Made by a program: the position numbers and the translations under genes. From Laccaria trichodermophora (taxonomy: Eukaryota; Basidiomycota; Agaricomycetes; Agaricales; Hydnangiaceae), in assembly GCA_018417955.1 (NCBI GenBank), contig JACTVC010000075.1:1-27201 (forward strand): a stretch of 27,201 bases of DNA, written 5' to 3'. Position 1 is the first letter of the stretch; each line of letters starts with the position of its first letter. The notes beneath the pieces are model-generated. The model searched no databases. It was not told where the DNA came from and saw nothing but the letters and a program-made list of their open reading frames with translations. Positions 20,008 to 27,201 of the stretch are shown in pieces.

Positions 20008-20621
20008 CACTACGTGACAGGTTCAGCTTCCGAATCCCACGGTGGTCACAGATCAAGAAGATCTGTCCCGATTCGGGACATTAGTCCAAAATGACGTAAT
20101 TTAAAATGTCATGTGATTGAAATCTGAGAAATACCGTCATCGCAGTACTAAACCTGAATCGGAATTGAGAGGGATTGACGTGACTCGATCCCGGGGCTCC
20201 GATACACTAATTCTAGCAAATAACAAGTTGAGGTTTATACCTTTTCGTTTTTTTAATTTTTTTGCGAGGGACATGCCCGATACTTACTAAGTAATCTTGA
20301 GATCACTGAGTTAGATGAAATAAATCTATTGACTCGCAGAAGACTGGGCGCAGGTTCGCGAACCCTAGCCAGGCACATCAATGCACACACTGTAAAACTC
20401 CATCTACATTTTGAATCTTTGATGGTGATTGGCGCTCAGGTTCAAATGCCAGCACATTGAGTAGACAAGCATAAGTACTAGAAACTTCTTGAAGTTAAGG
20501 CTGTGGTTCGCCAGCACCGCTCCCTCGCTGCATGCAATGTCTCCGCAAACCCATAGAGGTAGTGTGTCCAGCAGTCATGTGTCTCACCATAACCTTCGAA
20601 TGTTGAGTGCAGTCGCCACCC
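20008..20621. other. Intergenic, no supported gene
   Basis: The stretch has homopolymer tracts (CGTTTTTTTAATTTTTTTGC near 20250) and a 12-bp palindrome GGTTCGCGAACC near 20353. Two TTCRANN-like strings were checked as possible tRNA B boxes and do not fit. No gene is seen. Confidence 0.4.
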
Positions 20622-20857
20622 ATGGGTTCGATTCAAGCTAGTTCATCAGAACACGTGCGTTGGAAACAACCCGCCCTAAAGTCTCCCGATTATCATAAAC
20701 GCCTCAAGCTCTTCGTACGTTTTCCTTCTTCCCCATCTCCTCCCATTGATTCTATTTTCCCATCTACGTGTATTTCAAGTAGACTGGAAGTAGTTGGAGT
20801 CGTATCTGTACCTTCTTGATAATTGAACCTCCCATGCCGATCTCCAAGCATCAATGA
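20622..20857 (+). CDS. Possible very small two-exon gene
   Basis: An ATG at 20622 in a good context (GCCACCCATGG) opens 31 codons including 'SSSEHVRWKQPALKSPDYHK', ending at a GTACGT donor. The nearest acceptor brings an immediate stop; the next (…GTAG before 20783) gives 24 more codons to TGA at 20857. The exon is protein-like but short and unrecognised, and may be the first exon of a truncated gene. Confidence 0.2.
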
Positions 20858-21345
20858 AATGTAACACGCTCGGCATGAAAAACGCTAAACAAAAGAAAGA
20901 GAGCTCTCCCTGCACTAAAGAAATGGACAGACCAATACTAGGCAAATAACACTATCATCGATGAAGTGCAATACATGTCACGTAGCTCCCTAGTACCGGA
21001 CTGTTACCACCTTTACGTTCGTATGTACATGCATACCATGCATGCACATGTGCTGATAGAACTACTCTTTCTCTGCTCATAAGCTACCCGCTGGTTTTTG
21101 GAACAGAAACTCTATTGCATGGCCTTATTTGATATGATGTTGCCTTTCAAACCACGTGATACGTACGCACTGGCCCTAAAGTCAACTGCACTAAAATGGC
21201 TCGTAAATCAATATCGAGCTTCTTTGCAAGTCCCGTGTACCATTCTTGTAGTTTGCAGTTCGTGAATTCCATTTCCGATAGAAACGTTTGTGCTTCGCTA
21301 ATAAATCTCAAATGACTACAACGTTAATATGAATACCAGGAAAGC
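20858..21345. other. Upstream region of the Spt5-like gene
   Basis: There are no coding features. The stretch includes a TGCATG-rich segment (ATACCATGCATGCACATG near 21030) and the 15-bp string CACTGGCCCTAAAGT at 21168-21182, also found near the tip of each inverted arm. It should contain the promoter of the gene starting at 21346. Confidence 0.4.
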
Positions 21346-23866
21346 ATGGAATTAGAATACAGTCAGAGACCAACGAAACGTAGAAAACTCCAAGTACGTT
21401 CTTTTCATTCTTGCGAGATTTCGTAACAAAGCTACTATCACGTTATGTATAGTCGCCGAAAGTTCTTCAATTCGTGGATATTGAAGCACAAGTGTCAGAG
21501 GCTGAACTCGACGATCGGGATGACAGTGACCTAGGTGTGTATGATAGATTTTACTTATTTCACTGCTGATCCGTTCAAAAAGATGATCTTATCAACGATG
21601 TTGAAGAAACTGAGTCGATCTCGGGAGATACCCACAGGCACCTTCTCCATGAATCTTTGCTCCCGTCCGATGACGATGCGTTTTGGGAGAGTTTTCTCGA
21701 GCACGTCAGGTCTCCTCATGAAAAAATCGCAGAAGAGGTCCAAGATGTTGAAAATGTGTCTTTATGGGCAGTGGTTGTCAAGGTAAAAGTTAACGAATAT
21801 TGGGGGCTTGTCGTGTCATGACTTTTCCACTTAGCCTGGACATGAGGAGCAGATAGTCTTTCAAATTCATCATCGCCTCATTGACCTCAGGTTTCCAGCG
21901 CACTTTCGACCCCCAGCGGTCTTTGGTTGGAAAGCACTACCGGGTAGAGTCTTTTTTGAAGGCGGTTCGCGAGAAATCATTCGCAAAGTCTGTAATGGCC
22001 TTGGAAACGTCATTGTTTCAAACATTTTTAACATCCCGGATCCCAACCCCTCCCTCTTCAATCTTCCGGATACCTTTAGACCAAAACGTCATTCATGGGT
22101 GAGATTGACCCGCGGTATTTATAAAGGAGATCTCGCCTTCATTCGGAGCATGAAATCCTTGCTCATAAACGTCATCGTGGTACCACGCGTCGCTTACGAC
22201 CCACCTTCTCCCAAAGTCAAAAGAAGCCTGGCCACCGTAAATGAGGATCGAAACGATGAGTCCGATGAAGATTTCGCAGGGTTATACAACCCCAATCCCG
22301 AGCTGTACAGAAGAGCTTCAACACCGGGGCGGCCTCCGCAGGCACTGTTCAATGCAACGCTGGCGAAGCAACGGTTTCGTCGAGCATTTCAGAAGCGAAA
22401 TAATTTGTTTTTATTCAAAGGAGTCATTTACGATGGCGATGGATATGCGTATTTCAGCAACCTCGACACTGATTGGTATACTCCAGAAGATGTTGTACCA
22501 ACACCGAAAGAGTTTGAACTCTTCAGCGCCTCTTCGGACATTCCTCTCAAGGTCCGAGAGGACACAATGGCGAGAGTGTCGGCCAGCATTCTTCAAATAG
22601 GCGATGCGGTGAAAATAACTCGCGGAGAATCAAAGGGGCTTTTTGGGGTGATCGTCGAGACCAGGGAAAATGAGGCTGACGTCTTCTTGCCGCTGCAGGA
22701 CTTAACAGCTTCCATACCTTTTTCATCGCTGAGGAAACATCTTAAAGTCGGGGATGAAGTGCGCATTCTATCGGGAGACAACCAAGGTGTTACGGGTTGG
22801 GTAGTGGCAAAAGATGACGACAATCTGTGCGTCTTTAATGACAGGACCGGAACAGAGGTGAATGCGATGGTTTTAAATTGTACACTTCTGACATTCCATC
22901 ATCTTTTAGGTAGAGGTATCCCCCGGCAATGTCGAGTTTTGCGGCTCTCCCTTTTTGTTTGCAACAGTATCCCCGGATTTGAAAGCTCCATTGACAGCTG
23001 CACAAAAGGATGTCATGAAGGGGGACTCAAACAGTCATCTCGTAGGAAAACACGTAACAGTCAGCAAAGGCAGTTTGAGAAGTTACCGAGGCAGGATAAA
23101 AAGCACTGTTGGTGAGAAAAGGGTCTTGGTTGAACTCGAGGCGCGCCTCCAACGCCCAGAAATTTTTGACATTACATCCCTATTCATCATGCAAGTCATA
23201 CATTTTTTTCTAAAACGATGCTAAATAGCTTCCAGCACCGACGAAAGGTTTCGTCCCGCAAGGCCTCGAAGCCTTCAGACAGATATTACTTACCCACTTG
23301 AGCCAGCGCCCGGACCTACTCTTGCAAGCCTTTTGACCCCCAGTCAGCCCTTGCTGCCTCCACAGCCCTCAGTCGCATATCCGGCCGCTTTCCTCCAGGT
23401 GGCTCCTGCCATTGAGGTGCCGTCTACTCCACTTCCCAACCCAGAAGGTGTTCCGACAAGCCCAGCTTGGGACCCAAGTTCAAAGACCCCACGTCATGGC
23501 GATGACGGTAACTACATTTTTAATTCAAAGTCAGGATATACTGACACATTTGTGGCAGCCCCTCCTCCATATTGGCTTAGAGATGGCTGCTTCGCTATGA
23601 TGAGATTGAGCCTTCGTTTAATCAACACACGCCCTAAATTCCATGATGGAAAGTATGAAAATCAGCGTGGAGAGTTCAAGGAGGTGGTCGGAGATCTCGT
23701 TAGGGTTCAACTTGGCTTCACAGCTGTGGAAGTCCCGTTTGAATACTTGATACCTGAAAGGCCGGAGTGCAAGGGCCAAGTTGTTACTGTGTTTGATGGC
23801 CCACATAAGGGGGCACAGTTCAGGATTCAGCGGTTTGGTGAAGGTTACTGTGGGTGCTCAACTTGA
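21346..23866 (+). CDS. Short Spt5-like protein with NGN and KOW domains
   Basis: Exons 21346-21393, 21453-21534, 21583-21782, 21835-22857, 22910-23111 and 23229-23866 give about 730 aa. A basic start 'QRPTKRRKL' leads to an acidic stretch, then an NGN domain (about 100-190: 'SLWAVVVKPGHEEQIVFQI' and 'NVIVSNIFNIP'). KOW modules follow at about 195 ('VRLTRGIYKGDLAFIRS'), 364 ('VKITRGESKGLFGVI'), 413 ('VRILSGDNQGVTGWVVA'), 495 ('VTVSKGSLRSYRGRI') and 698 ('VVTVFDGPHKGAQFRIQRF'), with a Ser/Pro tail motif 'SPAWDPSSKTP'. Spt5 with Spt4 is an RNA polymerase II elongation factor; this is shorter and more divergent than canonical fungal Spt5, so I read it as a paralogue. The intron 23112-23228 (117 nt) is the only GT-AG pair I found that restores frame, but it removes KOW-like sequence ('EKRVLVELEARL'). 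A 34-nt intron at 23195 would keep it and shift the frame, so a frameshift is possible. Confidence 0.8.
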
Positions 23867-24248
23867 AATCAACAGCACTTCGGAGAAAGATTAATGTCGA
23901 AATCCCAACCAATCAACTTGTAGTGACCTGGGGGCGATAAAAATACAAATCGGTTTCGACTAATGAGTACCCACTGATTGGGACCTCATGGGCCGCTCGA
24001 TATCTCTAGAGAAACTTTTTAGAATAGTTTGAACAATATACACTGTCACCACATCTGTTCTCTTATCCTTCATGGGGCAATATCGATAACTTACAATTTG
24101 TGTGAAATGCGTATGTTTAGAATTTTAGTTTTGAGGATCTTTACAGGGATCCAGCGCAAGTTTTGGCTGCTCATTATCTTCTGGCTGTTGGGTTAGTAGG
24201 TTTCTTTCCTTTTCTTTGAGGATCGTGTACTGATGGGGTTTTTAAACA
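23867..24248. other. 3' flank of the Spt5-like gene
   Basis: AT-rich DNA with no coding feature. It should contain the 3' end of the Spt5-like transcript. No clear polyadenylation signal stands out. Confidence 0.4.
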
Positions 24249-25142
24249 GTGATTTATGGATTGTTCTTCCATGATGGCACATGTGTTCTTCTTTTCCAGA
24301 GGGTTTGCGTTCATTGCTTTGTGGGAGTGATACTGCGGGATTCCAGAATCGACTTGGTTTGTCTTTTAGCTTTGCTCTTATCGTTCGCTCGGCTGGCCGT
24401 TTTGTTGCAGGGTGTCTTCTTCACGCTAGCGCTGTTTGGCTTCTCTTGTCTTTTTGCATCACCCAACGACGCCCTCCTGGGCGCGATGGCATCCGTCTGC
24501 GGCCAAGTCCCGCACCCATGGCGCAGCTTTTGGGACTTCACCTCGCGTTAGCTAGGTCTCCCAGCTTCATATGATTTCTAAGCAAACCAAAGAACTCGAC
24601 TTCCTGGAGGTCATATTTTCATATTGGACCAAACACTCCCGGACTCTTCAGCAAACATGGCACGCCGTACACTTTTGCTAGTAGTTACGATTGCTTCTTA
24701 CACTTTGCTTACACGAGATACAGTTGTCTCTCAGTTTGCTTACTGTAACACTGCTCATCACCTGGCCGACGAGCAGCGGCCTCCTTTGACAGGCTAGATA
24801 TCCAATGCTCCAATGGAGCTCCCGTGAAGAAACAAAAATAAGAGGATCAGATTAAGAGTGATGAAACAACTACATTTTGGAACTTTTTTTGGAAACCGAA
24901 GGTGTAAGAACCCTTACTAACGTATTTAAAATATAGATTTAGAAGCGAAGTCAACCTCTAGTGAACAAATGGCTGCCATGCCGACTGTGATGAAAGGTCA
25001 TAATTCCTTGCTGTACGACTTTCATGTTCAGGTCTTGATAAGCATCGGTCAACGATTCTCACACGTTTGGGGGATGGTGAACATAGATTAGGCGGCCAGC
25101 GACTAGACTGTCCTCCAGTTTCAAGCAAGCCCGCCACGGCGA
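24249..25142. other. Spacer before the right inverted arm
   Basis: A 100-codon plus-strand frame at 24249-24551 is hydrophobic in two runs, but it lies in a pyrimidine-rich strand, and an overlapping frame is almost as long, so I do not call a gene. From 24552 to 25142 nothing coding is seen. The arm begins at about 25143. Confidence 0.4.
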
Positions 25143-25566
25143 TACCAAGTCCGCCCAGCAAAACCGGGTACCTCCGATTTCCGGATACACTGGCCCTAAA
25201 GTTGTTCTCTTTATAAGTGTTTCAAGTCGAACTTCATACTTTCTTTCCTTCTACCTCAGCACACGTAGATTTTCTCTGAGTCGGTGTATACACTACGTAT
25301 TGTTGATGTATTCCTACGACATAATCGACACAAACTTTGAGCAAAGGATTTTCTTTACAAAAAGATGGACGTATATACCTGACGAGCGCCGTAACATAAA
25401 TCCGACGGAGATACCGGCGCGAGGTGACTTGGTCATACGTGCTAAGATATTCAAGTTTATTGAATGCCAGTGTGTGTGGTCTAGGAAGGGAACGACCCCA
25501 GCGAGGTTCTCAGCAGTGATTTCTAGCCTGTCTCACCAACAGCCCTCAAATCTTGTCGTGGCCGTT

Positions 25567-26055
25567 CACACCAGAAAGGTTGGGAACGACGTCGTCTCAA
25601 ATATTGGTTTTGGCCATATGGCCCTCTGCGTTCTATGGTGCCATCTAGAATGACGACTCCACAGCTTCAAGGTTAGTCGTTCTGACCACAAACTCTTCGC
25701 AAGCTAACGAAACCGTCAGGTACTGGACGCGGCTTTCGAAGAGACCTTCTGGGATACGGCCGACTTTTGTGGCAATAACGAGGAATTGTTGGGGAAATGG
25801 TACGTGATTGCGCACCCAACTACTTCAATTGGAGCTTATTAGACTTCGACAGGTTCAATGTGACTGAGAATCGCGAGAAGATCTTCCTCGCTACCAAGTA
25901 GGAACACCACCAAGTAGGAACACCTGTGAGGCTCATCAACGGCGAAGCTGAATAAGTCAGTCAAGCTTGGTCCCTCAAGAAGCTCGGAATCATCGTGATT
26001 CAACATATGAAGCTGCTGGTATCCCTCTCAAAACTATGGGGACTGACGTTGGTAC
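25567..26055 (+). pseudogene. Decayed aldo/keto reductase (right-arm copy)
   Basis: Members are NAD(P)H-dependent carbonyl reductases with a TIM barrel and an Asp-Tyr-Lys-His tetrad. Blocks in order: 'RKVGNDVVSNIGFG' (about 25576), an 'AFYGAI' strand ending in TAG at 25646-25648, an intron-like gap 25672-25719, 'VLDAAFEETFWDTADF' then 'GNNEELLGKW', a second gap 25800-25842, 'REKIFLATK' followed by a stop in the duplicated 16-bp unit, then 'SLKKLGI' and 'IPLKTMG' in different frames. The tetrad Asp (in WDTAD) and Lys (in LATK) remain, but the Tyr is Cys. Only about the first third of the family length is represented, and several stops lie between blocks. Introns are kept, as expected of a gene fragment captured at the DNA level. 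Confidence 0.75.
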
Positions 26056-26422
26056 GCAGATTTCTTCTTTCTGAGATTACTTGCAACACAAGTCTAAAGA
26101 CAGTTTTTCAGACTATATGCTTAAGCGTCACATCTTCACCGTTGATACGGACCACTTTCCCTACTGCCTCCGCACCCGCCAGCAGAGATACGGTATATCT
26201 GTAGACGACTTGTCGCACTCTACCGCAATTCGTCGGATAAATAACTCGAAAGTAATAACCACAAGCTATTAAAGATTTAGATTTAGTACTAGAACAAAAG
26301 CTGGACAAGAATTTGCGCATAGAACCTACAAAAAGGCTTTGACTTTGTTTTCATCATACCCGTCAATACCTACACGCTCCTCACGTACATGGAGAGCAAC
26401 AGACAGCTGCGGATGACTTGGG

Positions 26423-27049
26423 ATGATACACAAAGTCTCAATTGCTCAGCCTGTAGTAACCTTTCTTCCCTTGCGAAGTACACAAAAAAAAAGCAGGCCA
26501 CACCTGGTTTCTGCTACGTTTCTAGACGAACAGAACCGTGTTCGTGTTGCATCGGAGCTGGTCCAACCTGCCAAAAAGGGCCCCTTTTCTACCGAGCCTC
26601 CTCCCAGACGGCGCCGTAGAATTCAAGTGGGTGACAGCAGCACACGCTCCAAAGCCATTTCCAGAATAACACCAGCCTTTGTTCTGGAAGCGACGACACG
26701 GATTCATCACATCATCCCCCTACACACTACACAAAACGATCCCTTTCTCTCTGGAACACACCATTCCGCTCCTACCAGCTCCGTAGAGCGCGAATCTTTA
26801 CCCACCGACGAAAATGATCTACGCACTGTAGACAATTCTCCATTTAACGATGGAGACAACAACTTTTTACGCGCGCCCACGCAAGGAGTTGTCGAACAAT
26901 GCATTGCCCAATTCATAAGGCGAATCGGAAACGAAGCGTTAAGCACCATCATTTGCGCCGCTTGTGCAATGACAAACTCCAAGATCATGCCGTTAAGGGA
27001 CATACTAAACGGCGCCTGTCTGCGTCCTTCTAATTGCAAGGACGGATAA
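26423..27049 (+). pseudogene. N-terminal part of a Helitron helicase-like protein (right-arm copy)
   Basis: Identical in translation to the left-arm frame at 13913-14539, with the same TAA and the same in-frame continuation (PSNGMVWDNQ) after it. The identity of the stop in both copies shows that the damage came before the duplication, or that one copy was made from the other after damage. See the left-arm entry for the family reasoning. Confidence 0.5.
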
Positions 27050-27201
27050 CCAAGCAACGGGATGGTATGGGATAATCAATCGTCTGTGAGTCGGTTTCAA
27101 GCAATCTGAATGCCGTTATCAAGGCCTGATCTCTGACGTCGATTGTGCTTGCTAGGTTTCTTTTGGCCGCGATAATATGTACGTCTATATCAGATTTTTT
27201 A

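Larger units (their letters stand above)
25143..27201 (+). mobile_element. Right arm of the inverted repeat (truncated by the window end)
   Basis: This stretch matches 13761-15820 in reverse complement. The inner boundary is sharp: TACC(A/G)AGTCCGCCC(A/G)GC is shared, the sequence before it is not. It reads outward: about 420 nt of leader containing TTATAAGTG, the aldo/keto reductase relic, then the Helitron-like ORF. The match is still perfect at the last base of the window, so the element extends beyond it. The inner tip is the 5' side of the encoded genes in both arms, so the copies are head to head. Confidence 0.9.

Noticed and set aside
20341..20460. Two strings resembling tRNA B boxes (GGTTCGCGAACC and GGTTCAAATGCC)
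   Set aside because: The bases around the would-be T loops do not pair, and there is no A box or acceptor stem at the right distance.
23191..23228. GC-AG intron starting GCAAGT in the Spt5-like gene
   Set aside because: Its phase does not connect with the downstream frame.
24249..24551. 100-codon hydrophobic frame like a two-pass membrane protein
   Set aside because: The strand is pyrimidine-rich, which gives Leu, Phe and Ser by composition, and an overlapping frame is of similar length and character.
1..27201. CRISPR arrays, rRNA genes or bacterial-type operons
   Set aside because: No regular spacer-repeat structure or rRNA-like sequence was seen, and the introns show a eukaryotic genome.

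Overview
The window looks like a gene-poor, transposon-rich stretch of an Agaricomycete-type basidiomycete genome. The reasons are dense 45-60 nt GT-AG introns, a Plavaka-family DNA transposon, an F-box gene of the basidiomycete type, and several host-gene relics that keep their introns. All identifications were made by reading translations by eye; no search was run.

Layout. Positions 1-5000 are a graveyard of broken genes: a G-protein alpha-like pseudogene with a ruined P-loop (minus, about 290-614), unidentified plus-strand coding fragments (about 1131-1660), a truncated and internally deleted gamma-tubulin complex GCP2/Spc97 pseudogene (minus, 2140-4059) and a possible membrane-segment remnant (about 4720-4924). 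Positions 5269-9600 (minus) hold a Plavaka transposase gene that can be read open through nine exons (about 1304 aa). After decayed coding traces (9660-10190) comes an intact, unrecognised 14-exon minus-strand gene (10280-12958, about 662-674 aa) with a tandem exon duplication.

Positions from 13761 or earlier to about 15820, and from about 25143 to beyond 27201, are two nearly identical inverted arms. Each carries a dead aldo/keto reductase copy and an ORF that resembles the N-terminal region of fungal Helitron helicase proteins. The arms point away from each other and enclose about 9.3 kb. That interval has an F-box gene (minus, 15894-17520), an unknown four-exon gene (plus, 18073-18883), a small protein made of two copies of a Cys/His module (plus, 18949-19359), a small helical protein (minus, 19550-19970) and a short Spt5-like gene with NGN and KOW domains (plus, 21346-23866).

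No operon logic applies. The regional theme is mobile-element activity: fragments of host genes, one apparently intact transposon, and a pair of head-to-head element copies bracketing plausible host genes. The outer end of the right arm lies outside the window, so the full size of the inverted pair is unknown.
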